From: Rhodococcus sp. 14-1411-2a | Lineage (GTDB): Bacteria > Actinomycetota > Actinomycetes > Mycobacteriales > Mycobacteriaceae | Direction of reading: 5' to 3' | Length of the DNA stretch: 64,000 bases | NCBI RefSeq assembly: GCF_002259485.1 | Contig: NZ_NPGA01000009.1 | Coordinates: 434,001-498,000 of the forward strand | In this document: positions 1 through 8,090 of the stretch, one piece after another | How the letters are laid out: each line of letters begins with the position of its first letter | How positions within the stretch are numbered: the stretch's first letter is position 1 | Made by a program: the position numbers and the translations under genes | The notes under the pieces: generated by a model | Told to the model about the DNA's origin: nothing | Database searches by the model: none | The model's input: the letters and a program-made list of their open reading frames with translations, nothing else

Positions 1-1
1 C

Positions 2-88
2 GGAACCGCTCCCGCTCCGTCGAGCAACCGTGATTGGACGACGGATCGCACGGAAGAGATTCCGAGGACGAACCTCAACAAGGAGTAG
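2..88 (+). CDS. C-terminal end of an unidentified protein (partial)
   Basis: An open frame enters from the left edge and stops at TAG (86-88), giving a 28-residue hydrophilic tail that ends in NLNKE. It is followed at once by a repeat element and a long hairpin, as expected at the end of a transcription unit converging on the minus-strand nitrilase. Only the tail is visible, so no function can be given. The frame could also be fortuitous. Confidence 0.35.
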   Translation, partial: GTAPAPSSNRDWTTDRTEEIPRTNLNKE

Positions 89-96
89 GTGCGCTA

Positions 97-124
97 CGCA
101 GGAGTGGAGCCTGCGGAACGACCC
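97..124 (+). repeat. Short interspersed hairpin repeat, copy 1
   Basis: A 28-bp element whose core is GCAGG-AGTGGAG-CCTGC (98-114), a 5-bp stem with a 7-nt loop, followed by GGAACGACCC. The same core and tail recur at 48687-48714 and twice on the minus strand in 61883-61948. It lies in the intergenic gap between converging genes. Confidence 0.7.
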
Positions 125-131
125 GGTTGGT

Positions 132-177
132 CAGTGGCGTGGTTAGGTGCCCGTGGGGGCACCTAACCACGCCACTG
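132..177. terminator. Long perfect hairpin between converging genes
   Basis: Two 21-bp arms (132-152 and 157-177) are perfectly complementary around a 4-nt loop GTGG. No U-tract follows on either side, as is common for actinobacterial hairpin terminators. Its place just past the stop of the minus-strand nitrilase and 40 bp after the plus-strand tail suits a bidirectional terminator. A palindromic repeat element is the alternative. Confidence 0.6.
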
Positions 178-185
178 GTGTTTTC

Positions 186-1904
186 TCAGGCGGTCGAGAG
201 AATCCCGTAGTGGTGGGGTTGCCGCATCAGGACGAGGTCTTTGCGTCGTACGACGTTGGTCGGGTACGGCCCGTCGAGGTTGGTGGTGTCGATTACGCTC
301 GTCGCGTGGCCGGGTTCGGATGCATCGACGATGGCTTCCGTTCGAGGAAATGCGAATGTGTCCGGCCCGAACACTCCGCTGTGTCCGGTGATTCCGCGGT
401 CGAGGTCGACGGCATTCGCGAAGGCGAAGTAGACGTTGTTCTCGCCGGCGCGCACGCGCATATGGTGCCAGTGGGTGGCGTCGGGCCCGGTGAGAACCTC
501 GGCGGCGAGCGGAATCTCGGTTCCGGGGTGCGATCCGACGAAGGTACCCGCCAGTGCGGATGGGCAGACGATCAGATCGCACCCGCGCAGCGCGAGCACT
601 CGGCCCGATTCCGGTAGCAGCGCATCGTTGCCGACGAGGAGACCGACTCGTCCCAGCGGCAGATCGACGACCGCCCAGGTGTCGCCGGCGTCGAACAGCG
701 GCGCATGCTCGGCGGACAGGTGGATCTGTCTGTAGGTTGTGCGGGCTCCGTCGGTTCCGAGCAGGACGGCCGAGTTGTACACCCGTTCGGTATCGGTGTC
801 GCGCTCGGCGATGCCGACGACGATCGACATGCCGTGCCGAACCGCGAGGTCCGCGATCCGTGCGAGCGAGGGCCCGTCGGCGGTCTCGGCGACGTTGCGA
901 GGCGGTCGAGCTGCCGAGACCGGTCCGGTGATCGACAGCTCGGGAAAGACGACGAGATCCGTTGTACCGGAGACCTGTTGGATCCAGGCCTCGATGTCCG
1001 CGAGGTTGCTCTGGACCGATGTACCCGGAGTGCTTTGCACCACGGTCACCGCAGACGTCTTGCCTGCGGGCAGCGGCGAGTGGCCGTACAGGGTGAAGAA
1101 GTCCAGAGGGTTCCAGGTGTACGTGTTCGTCTGGAGTTCCCGATAAAGCTCAGGTCGACGCGCGGGCCCGCACTCGCGGGTACGCCGAATGTCGATCTCG
1201 GCGGCGACGATGCCGTTGCCGACGTCGATCCGGCCGGTGACGGTTCCGTCGGGCTCGATGATGCATGTGCCGCCACTGAATTGGACCGTCCGTTCGAGTC
1301 CCCATCGATTGCTCTCGATGACGTAGCAGTTGTTCTCGAAGGCTCGACTGATCCAGTAGGGTGCCGGAGTTCGCTCGGCCAGCCAGTTGCTGATGTGGCA
1401 GATCACGTCGGCGCCCTGCAGTGCGACCACCCGAGCGGTCTCCACGAAGTGCAGATCCATGCAGATCAGCAGCGCGATTCGGCCGAGCCTGGTCTCGAAC
1501 ACCTGATGGCCCAGGTTCCCCGGAGCTGCCCATTTGGGCTCGGCGATGTACGGGTGTGTCTTGCGATGGGTACCGATGATTCCCTGGGGTCCGATGAGAA
1601 CTGCGCTGTTGTAGAACAACCCGCTTGTCGGATCGACTTCCGGCATCCCCAGCACGATGTAGCAATCGCGACGGGCCGCGATCTCGACGAACGTATCGGT
1701 GGTGGGTCCGGGGACCTGCTCGACGACGGTCGATGCCTCCTCGGGATCATGGAAACAGTAACCGGTGGTGGCCATCTCGGGCGTGGTGATCAATTCGGCC
1801 CCGTCGGAAGCGGCCTTGTCGACCAGCTCTGCCAGCGCGGCGACATTCGCGTCCTTGGCGAACAGTGTGGGTTCGAACTGGATGGCCGCTGCGGTGAATG
1901 TCAT
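186..1904 (-). CDS. Two-domain nitrilase-superfamily protein with degenerate second domain
   Basis: This 572-residue protein carries two carbon-nitrogen hydrolase domains in tandem. The first (about 1-280) has the complete Glu-Lys-Cys triad: E43 in TPEM, K115 in HRKTH and C148 in LICMD. The second (about 285-570) keeps E322 (FPELS), but the lysine position is Q393 (YRQIHL) and the cysteine position is glycine 425 (LLVGND), so it is probably non-catalytic. The family hydrolyses nitriles, amides or carbamoyl compounds; the substrate is unknown. The ATG overlaps the permease stop by 4 bp (ATGA), implying translational coupling and suggesting that the transported compound is the substrate. The frame is open upstream of the chosen ATG, but that part is the other-frame reading of the permease gene. 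Confidence 0.88.
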   Translation of the reverse strand: MTFTAAAIQFEPTLFAKDANVAALAELVDKAASDGAELITTPEMATTGYCFHDPEEASTVVEQVPGPTTDTFVEIAARRDCYIVLGMPEVDPTSGLFYNSAVLIGPQGIIGTHRKTHPYIAEPKWAAPGNLGHQVFETRLGRIALLICMDLHFVETARVVALQGADVICHISNWLAERTPAPYWISRAFENNCYVIESNRWGLERTVQFSGGTCIIEPDGTVTGRIDVGNGIVAAEIDIRRTRECGPARRPELYRELQTNTYTWNPLDFFTLYGHSPLPAGKTSAVTVVQSTPGTSVQSNLADIEAWIQQVSGTTDLVVFPELSITGPVSAARPPRNVAETADGPSLARIADLAVRHGMSIVVGIAERDTDTERVYNSAVLLGTDGARTTYRQIHLSAEHAPLFDAGDTWAVVDLPLGRVGLLVGNDALLPESGRVLALRGCDLIVCPSALAGTFVGSHPGTEIPLAAEVLTGPDATHWHHMRVRAGENNVYFAFANAVDLDRGITGHSGVFGPDTFAFPRTEAIVDASEPGHATSVIDTTNLDGPYPTNVVRRKDLVLMRQPHHYGILSTA

Positions 1905-3343
1905 GACGTCACAGTCCTTTCGATTGTCGGAGCTTCGGTGGAGACAGGTGGTTCGTAGTACTTCCCCCGCGTTGCCATCGTCAGTGGGATGTAGATGATG
2001 GGCCCGAGGAGCATCGCGATGAACGAGGCGTAGTACGACGGGTAGAGACCGAACACGCCGAGTCCGCCCACGGCCACGCCTGCCGCCATGGCGAAAATGC
2101 CACAGGGGTTCCAATTACGCACTCGCCCTTCGCGAAACTCGATGTTGTTCCGCGGTGCGAGGCCGAGCATTCGTCGGCAGACGAAGTAATCGGCGAGCAG
2201 AATGAAGATCCAGGTGTTGGTCATGATCCCGGTGACGGCCAGGAACTTGTCGGTGTACTGCAGGATGTTGACCGGGTAGCAGAGCACGCCGACGACGAGT
2301 AGCGCGACCATCCACCACTGGCGTCCGACCTTGCGGGGCGAGAGCACGTCCCAGGCGTTGGACAGTGCCAGCGACCCGGAGTACAGGTTCATCACGTTGA
2401 TGCGCACCTGGGTGACAACGGCGAAGATCACGCCGAGCAGTCCCATCACGACGGCAAAATACAGCCCAGGATCGGTAGCCGAAAGTTCTGGTGCGGCAGT
2501 GCTTCCGGTGAAGTGGCGCAACATGGTGAAGCCGAGGAAGACACCGAGGATCATCACCACGACGATCATGAGCAGCTCCGCGAGCATCAGCCCCGCGGTG
2601 CCCACGTATCCGACGCTCTTCTTGACGAAACGTCCGTAGTCGGTGGCGATGAGAGCCTGGAACACCACCTGTCCGTTCGCAAGACTGAACGCCTGCCACA
2701 TCGCGGTTGCGGTGAACCCGCCGGTGGCTTCCCATTGGCCCGGCCCCACCAGGACGTATCCACTGGCCAGCATGTACATGCCGATGGCGAACAGAATCAG
2801 GAAGATCGGCATACCGAACCGCTGCAGAATGTTCATCGAGTGCATTCCACGCCAGGAGAAGAACAGCGCAACGAGGGCGACCAGTGCGAACACCACTGTC
2901 GCCCAGGCAGAGTTGATGTCGATGCCGGCGAGTTCGCTGAGGCCGTGCGAGACGATGCTGCCCTCGAAGATGAAGTAGAAGACGTAGTTCACGGCGTAGA
3001 CGAGCGAGGCCACGGCCGATCCTTTGGTGCCGAAGCCGAGTCCGCGGGTGAGCAGTGGCAGCGACAGGCCTTCCTGGCTGGCAATACGCATGATCAGGCT
3101 GCCGACCAGCGTTGCGCCGATCACCATGTAGGCGACGGGGATCAGGAACATCGGCCACCCCACCAAGAAGCCGATCTGGCCGCCGAGCGCGAACCAGAAC
3201 ATCGCGGTGACGTTGCCGGTGAGCACCAGCAGGATCGCCGGCCGTCGCCATCGTTGATCGTCGGGCACGCGAGAGGTTGCGTAACTTTCGATCTGGTCGT
3301 CGAGGCTGGTCGCTGGCCCCTCGAAGTACTTCTTCATGTTCAT
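1901..3343 (-). CDS. NCS1-family (purine/cytosine-type) permease
   Basis: A 480-residue integral membrane protein with about 12 hydrophobic segments. The N-terminal region (MKKYFEGPATSLDDQIESYA, then RWRRPAILLVLTGN) and the overall architecture match the NCS1 nucleobase:cation symporter family (cytosine, allantoin, hydantoin carriers). It is first in an operon with the nitrilase-superfamily enzyme, so it probably imports that enzyme's nitrogenous substrate. The start is the ATG at 3343; a second ATG two codons on is equally possible, and an upstream one at 3400 would lie inside the predicted promoter. The 3' end overlaps the next start by 4 bp. Confidence 0.85.
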   Translation of the reverse strand: MNMKKYFEGPATSLDDQIESYATSRVPDDQRWRRPAILLVLTGNVTAMFWFALGGQIGFLVGWPMFLIPVAYMVIGATLVGSLIMRIASQEGLSLPLLTRGLGFGTKGSAVASLVYAVNYVFYFIFEGSIVSHGLSELAGIDINSAWATVVFALVALVALFFSWRGMHSMNILQRFGMPIFLILFAIGMYMLASGYVLVGPGQWEATGGFTATAMWQAFSLANGQVVFQALIATDYGRFVKKSVGYVGTAGLMLAELLMIVVVMILGVFLGFTMLRHFTGSTAAPELSATDPGLYFAVVMGLLGVIFAVVTQVRINVMNLYSGSLALSNAWDVLSPRKVGRQWWMVALLVVGVLCYPVNILQYTDKFLAVTGIMTNTWIFILLADYFVCRRMLGLAPRNNIEFREGRVRNWNPCGIFAMAAGVAVGGLGVFGLYPSYYASFIAMLLGPIIYIPLTMATRGKYYEPPVSTEAPTIERTVTS

Positions 3344-3396
3344 GAACTGGTGTCCACTTCGGTTCGCGGTGAGAGCGCTGGCTGCGCTGCATCCGA

Positions 3397-3437
3397 ACAA
3401 TACTTTCTGTGGACACTATTGCAACGTGAAACATGTT
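3397..3437 (-). promoter_or_regulatory. Candidate promoter and operator of the permease-nitrilase operon
   Basis: Read on the minus strand, TTGCAA (3424-3419), a 16-bp spacer and TATTGT (3402-3397) form a plausible sigma-70-type promoter for the permease. Just upstream is the imperfect palindrome AACGTG-AAA-CATGTT (3423-3437), a reasonable site for the neighbouring MarR regulator. The local sequence is unusually AT-rich. This is motif evidence only. Confidence 0.4.
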
Positions 3438-3512
3438 AAAAGGAGATCACGAAAGTTCACGACCAGGCGAGGGACTGCCGAAGTCGAGCCGATGCCGGAA
3501 CCCGGCAACGAT

Positions 3513-3950
3513 TCACAGGGTGACCGAGGACGCCTTCGCGTTGGTCTCGAGAGAGCGCAGCAAGGATTGCAACTGCTCACGTTCGGATTCGGACGGAAAC
3601 ACCGTGGCCGCGACTGCTTCCATGACCGGAGCCGCCTCGTCGTACTTGGCGCGCCCACGCGCGGTCAGGCGAATGAGCACCTGACGACGATCCACGGTGC
3701 CGGTACGACGGTGCACGAGATTGTTGGAGACCAGCCGGTTGACGGCCTTGGTCAGCGTCGGCGGCGCGAGCAGCGCGAACTCCGCGGTTTCGGCCATCGT
3801 GTGGCCTTCGCCGTCCGACAGCAACGACAGCACCCGCCACTCCTCGAGATCGAGCTCCCACGGGACGAGTGCACCGCGCAACCGATCCGAGACCGCGCGC
3901 TCGACGACGGTGAGCAAACGAGCGGCCGAACCAGCCTCGTCGTGATTCAC
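3513..3950 (-). CDS. MarR-family transcriptional regulator
   Basis: A 145-residue winged-helix protein. The segment EEWRVLSLLSDGEGHTMAE, a recognition-helix region (APPTLTKAVNRLVSNNLVHR) and the wing TVDRRQVLIRLTARGRAK are typical of MarR. The chosen GTG at 3950 has a GAGGGG Shine-Dalgarno about 9 bp upstream; the in-frame extension further upstream runs into the divergent gene. It sits upstream of the permease-nitrilase operon on the same strand and is divergent from the AmiC-like gene, so it probably controls one or both. The ligand is unknown; small aromatic or amide ligands are common in the family. Confidence 0.88.
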   Translation of the reverse strand: MNHDEAGSAARLLTVVERAVSDRLRGALVPWELDLEEWRVLSLLSDGEGHTMAETAEFALLAPPTLTKAVNRLVSNNLVHRRTGTVDRRQVLIRLTARGRAKYDEAAPVMEAVAATVFPSESEREQLQSLLRSLETNAKASSVTL

Positions 3951-3988
3951 GCGATCATGCCCCTCTGCTCTTACCTCGCCTGCGGCGC

Positions 3989-4011
3989 TACAGTCTCCCT
4001 CAGCGATTCTA
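3989..4011. promoter_or_regulatory. Overlapping divergent -10 elements (MarR / AmiC-like)
   Basis: TACAGT (3989-3994, plus strand) and TAGAAT (4011-4006, minus strand) face each other 11 bp apart in the 106-bp gap between the divergent genes. Either would give leaders of about 50 nt. This is a motif match only. Confidence 0.35.
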
Positions 4012-4056
4012 GGGCGAAGCGAGCAGCGAATCGACACGGATCGGACGGACAACACG

Positions 4057-5133
4057 ATGAACAGCGATCGGTTCGACACGTTTCGCGTCGGTCTGATCTT
4101 TCCGATGTCCGGACCGTTCGGCCTGGTCGGCCCGTCGAGTGAACTGTCGGCCCAGCTGGCACGGGACGAACTCAATGCCGCCGCCGGTGTACTCGGCCGG
4201 CGCGTCGAGCTGATCTCGATCGACGGTGGTCGCGACCCGGCAGCCGTCGCCCACGAGGTCTCGACCCTGCTCGACGCAGGCACCCTCGACGCAGTCGCGG
4301 GGATGCACACCTCGGCAGTCCGTCGGGCCGTGATTCCGGTGGCCACGAACCGAATCCCCTACGTCTACACGTCCCTGTACGAGGGCGGTGACCGCTATCC
4401 GGGCCTGTTCATCACCGGCGAGACACCCACCAACCAACTCGTCCCGGCACTGGACTTCCTGGTCCGCGAGTTCGGACGCAGACGGTGGGCAATCGTCGGA
4501 AACGACTACGTCTGGCCGCGCAAGAGCGCCACCATCGCGGCCGCCCGGCTCCGGGAACTCGGGGCCAGCGTGGTGCACGCCGAGTTCAGGCCGGTCGGCA
4601 GCACCGACTTCGCCACCTCCGTCGGCGCGCTCGAACGATCAGGGGCCGACGGTGCCGTCGTTCTGCTCCTCGGCGACGACGCGGTGTACTTCCATCAGCA
4701 ATTCGCTGCAGCGGGACTCGACGTCCGATGCGTTCGGCTCAGTCCGCTGATGGACGAGAACATGTTGATCGCGGCAGGCGGAGAGAACACACACGGGCTC
4801 TATGTCGCCTCGGGATACTTCGAAACACTGGCCACCGAAGACAGTTTGGGATTCTCCGGCCGATTCGCCCGTGCGTTCGGCGTCGACGCGCCGATCGTCG
4901 GCGCTCTGGGGCAATCGTGTTACGAGGGCATCAAGCTGCTGGGTGCACTGGTGAACAGGGCCGGCACCACCGATGTGGGCGTCATCGAATCCATCTCCGA
5001 TTCGGTGTCGTTCACCGGTGCCCGCGGTCGACTGTCCCTGTCCAACGGCCATGTCTCGCAGCCGATCTACTTGGCGCTGGCCGGCGAGGTCGACTTCGAG
5101 ATCCTGAGTGAGATCAGACCCGCGAAGGACTGA
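4057..5133 (+). CDS. AmiC-like cytoplasmic amide-sensor / periplasmic-binding-fold protein
   Basis: This 358-residue protein has a type-I periplasmic-binding fold. Its start (RVGLIFPMSGPFGLVG, then ELNAAAGVLGRRVELISIDG) and middle (SAVRRAVIPVATNRIPYVYT, WAIVGNDYVWPR) resemble AmiC, the Pseudomonas amide sensor, and the urea/short-chain-amide binding proteins. There is no signal peptide or lipobox: the domain begins by residue 10, so it should be cytoplasmic, as AmiC is. AmiC normally sequesters the antiterminator AmiR; no AmiR-like gene is visible here, only a MarR regulator. Its location next to a nitrilase-superfamily operon supports a role in sensing amides. The 3' end overlaps the converging flippase gene by 20 bp. 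Confidence 0.8.
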   Translation: MNSDRFDTFRVGLIFPMSGPFGLVGPSSELSAQLARDELNAAAGVLGRRVELISIDGGRDPAAVAHEVSTLLDAGTLDAVAGMHTSAVRRAVIPVATNRIPYVYTSLYEGGDRYPGLFITGETPTNQLVPALDFLVREFGRRRWAIVGNDYVWPRKSATIAAARLRELGASVVHAEFRPVGSTDFATSVGALERSGADGAVVLLLGDDAVYFHQQFAAAGLDVRCVRLSPLMDENMLIAAGGENTHGLYVASGYFETLATEDSLGFSGRFARAFGVDAPIVGALGQSCYEGIKLLGALVNRAGTTDVGVIESISDSVSFTGARGRLSLSNGHVSQPIYLALAGEVDFEILSEIRPAKD

Positions 5134-6328
5134 CGCGGTTCCCCCACAACACCAACCCACACACCACCACCATTGTCACCGCGGCGGTGACGGCCGCGAC
5201 GACGACGAACTGCGCGAGTGTCGACGCCACGAACAGCAACAGCAACACCTCGACGGCGAGGGCGAACCAGGCGACGAGAGCGAGGTGGGTGCGCTCGCCC
5301 GCGATGGCCCACAGCAACGCGCTCTGCAGCACGGCCAGGCACGCACCCTGCAGCACGAACAGCCAGACATATTCCTGCACACCGGAATACGTATCGCCCA
5401 CCACCAACGGCAACAGCGGAGACGCCAGCGCACCGCTGATCACCAGAACGGTACCGAGCCCCGCGACGACGGCCAGCGCCGATCGCACCGCGGACGCAGA
5501 ATGCAGCGGGTTCGCCATCCGCGGATACAGCACCACGCCGACGGCCTGCGGTAACCAGAATGCCGCCTTGGATGCAACGGCCCCGACGGCGTACAGCCCG
5601 GCTTCGTTGGAGCTGAGCAGCGTGCGCGCCAGCACCAGATCCAACGCGGACATCGCGATCAACACCAACTGCACCTGTGACGCCTGCAGCACGGCCAGAA
5701 CGGTGACCTTGGTTTCCGACACCGAGTTCACCGGTACCCCGGCCGTCCATCGCGCACCGAGTGCCACCACGCCGATACCCGCGGCCGTGGCCAACAGAAC
5801 CGAACCGGGACCACCGCCGAGCAACAACACCAGCACCGCCGGTGCCACCTTGCCGAATCCTGCTGCGGCAAGCACGACACTGAGGGCTCCGAATCGCCCA
5901 CGCCCCTGTAGCAACCCCTGCTCGGCAGCCAGCAGCACCAACACCGGCGCAGCGATGACCGCCGACACGGTCGCCGTCATCGAGACGTCCATGGCCGCGG
6001 ACAGTGCGGGTGCCAGTGCCAGAGCGAGCACCCCCACCACCGCCGCACACCGATATCCCACTGTTCGCAATTCGCGAGAACTGCGCCCGCGCACCACTTC
6101 ACGCGCAACGACGGACTGCAACGCCAACGCCGGAACCGCGAGAACCAATTGCGCAGCAAGCAGACTCGCGAATTCTCCGTAGCCCTCGACGCCGAGCATC
6201 CGGCTCGCAAGTACCTGCAGAAGGTAGGCCGCGACGTTCGCGAACATCGAACCGGCCGTCACCATCCCCATCCCGGCGACCGACGCACCCGCCGTGTGGT
6301 CTGCCTCGGACGAGGCGCGGAAAGACAT
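5114..6328 (-). CDS. Polysaccharide-type flippase (MOP superfamily)
   Basis: A 404-residue, very hydrophobic protein with about 12 predicted membrane segments. Near the N-terminus, GMVTAGSMFANVAAYLLQVL and RMLGVEGYGEFASLLA are characteristic of Wzx/MATE-like oligosaccharide flippases. It probably moves a lipid-linked glycan across the membrane. The start is set at ATG 6328 because the further upstream ATG (6355) would overlap the start codon of the divergent gene. Only 25 bp separate the two starts. The neighbouring glycosyltransferase and membrane protein suggest an envelope-glycan function. The substrate is unknown. Confidence 0.8.
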   Translation of the reverse strand: MSFRASSEADHTAGASVAGMGMVTAGSMFANVAAYLLQVLASRMLGVEGYGEFASLLAAQLVLAVPALALQSVVAREVVRGRSSRELRTVGYRCAAVVGVLALALAPALSAAMDVSMTATVSAVIAAPVLVLLAAEQGLLQGRGRFGALSVVLAAAGFGKVAPAVLVLLLGGGPGSVLLATAAGIGVVALGARWTAGVPVNSVSETKVTVLAVLQASQVQLVLIAMSALDLVLARTLLSSNEAGLYAVGAVASKAAFWLPQAVGVVLYPRMANPLHSASAVRSALAVVAGLGTVLVISGALASPLLPLVVGDTYSGVQEYVWLFVLQGACLAVLQSALLWAIAGERTHLALVAWFALAVEVLLLLFVASTLAQFVVVAAVTAAVTMVVVCGLVLWGNRVSPSRV

Positions 6329-6340
6329 GAGCCCACGGTA

Positions 6341-6346
6341 TAGGGT
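6341..6346 (+). promoter_or_regulatory. Leaderless -10 box of the 578-residue membrane protein
   Basis: TAGGGT, within TATAGGGT, lies 7 bp before the ATG at 6354. That spacing would place the transcript start on the initiation codon. There is no Shine-Dalgarno. Confidence 0.45.
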
Positions 6347-6353
6347 GCCGATC

Positions 6354-8090
6354 ATGGCGTGGTCGAGGTCGAAGTGGACACCGCCGCTCTACAGCCTGCT
6401 GCTCGCCGTGGTGATTGTCGGCCCGCTGCTCGGCCCCGGCTATCTCCTGCTGCGCGACGCCGTCAGCACTCCCCGTTCCTACTTCACCGACTCCGCCTGG
6501 GGAATCGCCGACACGGCTGCGCGGGCCGTCCCGCAGGACGCCGCGATCGCCGCGCTGTCGACGGTGTTCGACGGCGGACTCGTGGTCAAGACCATTCTGC
6601 TGCTCGCCCTGTGGCTGACCGGGTGGGGTGCGGCGGTCATGGCACGAACGGTACTGCCGACAGCCCCACTGCCCGCGCTGCTCGTGGCGTCGACGGTGGC
6701 CGTGTGGAACCCGTACGTCGCCGAACGACTGCTGCAGGGACACTGGAGCCTGCTCGTCGGATACGCCACTCTGCCGTGGACGGTGGTCGCTGCACTCGCG
6801 GTCAGAGAGGGCCGTTCCTGGTGGGCACTCGCAGTCTGTCTCGCCGCTGCCGGGCTCACCCCCACCGGCGCGTTGCTCGCCGCAACCATTGCCCTGGTGG
6901 TCCTCGCCCTCCCCGGGGGTGCCCGACGCGGCCTGCGCGTGGTCGGCGCCCTCGGAATGGCGGCGGTGGCGTCGACACCGTGGCTGGTGGCGACGGCCGT
7001 GTCCGGCAGTGGCGTCGATCAGGCGGATCCGGCGGGTTGGGCGGCGTTCGCGGCGCGCGCCGAGCCGGGCCTCGGTACCCTCGGCAGCCTCGCCGGTCTG
7101 GGCGGAATCTGGAACTCCGATGCGGTACCCGATTCTCGCACAGGGGCTTTCGCGTTCGTGGGCACGGCGCTGCTGCTGACCGTGGTCGCGTTCGGGGTGC
7201 GCCCGCTGATCAGGCGTCGAAGAAATCCGGTGATCGTGGGACTCGCTGTCGTCGCGTTGCTTGCCATCGCAGCGCCTGCGCTGGCAGCGACGGGACCAGG
7301 GTTGGCGATGGCCCGCGCGCTGGGCGAGACGGTGCCCGGTGCCGGCCTGCTCAGGGACTCACAGAAGTGGGTCGCGCTGGCGATGCCGATCTACGCTCTG
7401 GCGGCGGCGGCCGCGTTTTCTCCCCGTCGTCGACCGAATCGGGTGCAGCCAGCCGCGCTGAGCGCGGTCCAACGCACCCGATTCGGCAGTGCCGTGGCAA
7501 TAGCGGCCCTGCTGATCGCACTACCCGACCTGGGCTGGGGCGTCGGGAACTCGATGCGGCCCGTGGTGTACCCGGAGTCCTGGCAGGCGGTCGCAGCCGA
7601 AGTACAGAGCGTCGACGGCGATGTCGCGGTGCTACCGGCCGGGATGTTCCGCCTCTTTCCCTACAGCGGCAGTGCTCCCGTTCTCGATCCCGCGCCGCGC
7701 ATGCTGCCACTGGATGTGTTGCAGACCGGCGAGCTCATCGTCGCGGGCGGCACGGTGCGCGGTGAGGGGGTGCGCGCGACGGAGGTCCAGAATGCGCTGC
7801 TCGCAGGCGAACCCGTGGACGTCGTCGCAGAGCTGGGTGTCGGCTGGATACTGGTGGAGAACACCACCCCCGGCGAACTCGGCGAATCCGAGCAAACACT
7901 GAATTCACTGGCCATCGCGTACTCCGACGACCAGCTCACGCTCTACCGAGTACCCGATCCCGTGCTCACCGAAAGCCGGCCAGCGGCAGCCGTCGTCGTT
8001 GCCCACCTCGCATGGGCACTGCTACTTCTCGGCGGACTAGCGGTAGGACTGCTGAGCCGAATCCGAGTGCTGCGCACCCACCAGACCTGA
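6354..8090 (+). CDS. Large integral membrane protein (Rv0226c-like)
   Basis: This 578-residue protein has about 10 membrane segments. Early on are an extracytoplasmic-type loop (RSYFTDSAWGIADTAARAVP) and the segment WNPYVAERLLQGHWSLLVGY, as seen in GT-C-like mycobacterial membrane proteins, followed by a soluble C-terminal region and a final membrane helix. Length and context (next to a convergent glycosyltransferase and a methyltransferase) match M. tuberculosis Rv0226c as I recall it, a gene of unknown function in the mycolate-export neighbourhood. A glycan or lipid transfer role is inference. Its 3' end overlaps the convergent glycosyltransferase gene by 54 bp. Confidence 0.8.
   Translation: MAWSRSKWTPPLYSLLLAVVIVGPLLGPGYLLLRDAVSTPRSYFTDSAWGIADTAARAVPQDAAIAALSTVFDGGLVVKTILLLALWLTGWGAAVMARTVLPTAPLPALLVASTVAVWNPYVAERLLQGHWSLLVGYATLPWTVVAALAVREGRSWWALAVCLAAAGLTPTGALLAATIALVVLALPGGARRGLRVVGALGMAAVASTPWLVATAVSGSGVDQADPAGWAAFAARAEPGLGTLGSLAGLGGIWNSDAVPDSRTGAFAFVGTALLLTVVAFGVRPLIRRRRNPVIVGLAVVALLAIAAPALAATGPGLAMARALGETVPGAGLLRDSQKWVALAMPIYALAAAAAFSPRRRPNRVQPAALSAVQRTRFGSAVAIAALLIALPDLGWGVGNSMRPVVYPESWQAVAAEVQSVDGDVAVLPAGMFRLFPYSGSAPVLDPAPRMLPLDVLQTGELIVAGGTVRGEGVRATEVQNALLAGEPVDVVAELGVGWILVENTTPGELGESEQTLNSLAIAYSDDQLTLYRVPDPVLTESRPAAAVVVAHLAWALLLLGGLAVGLLSRIRVLRTHQT

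Noticed and set aside
1905..2114. A longer start for the nitrilase-superfamily gene
   Set aside because: The added 70 residues are the alternative-frame reading of the permease C-terminus; the ATGA overlap fixes ATG 1904.
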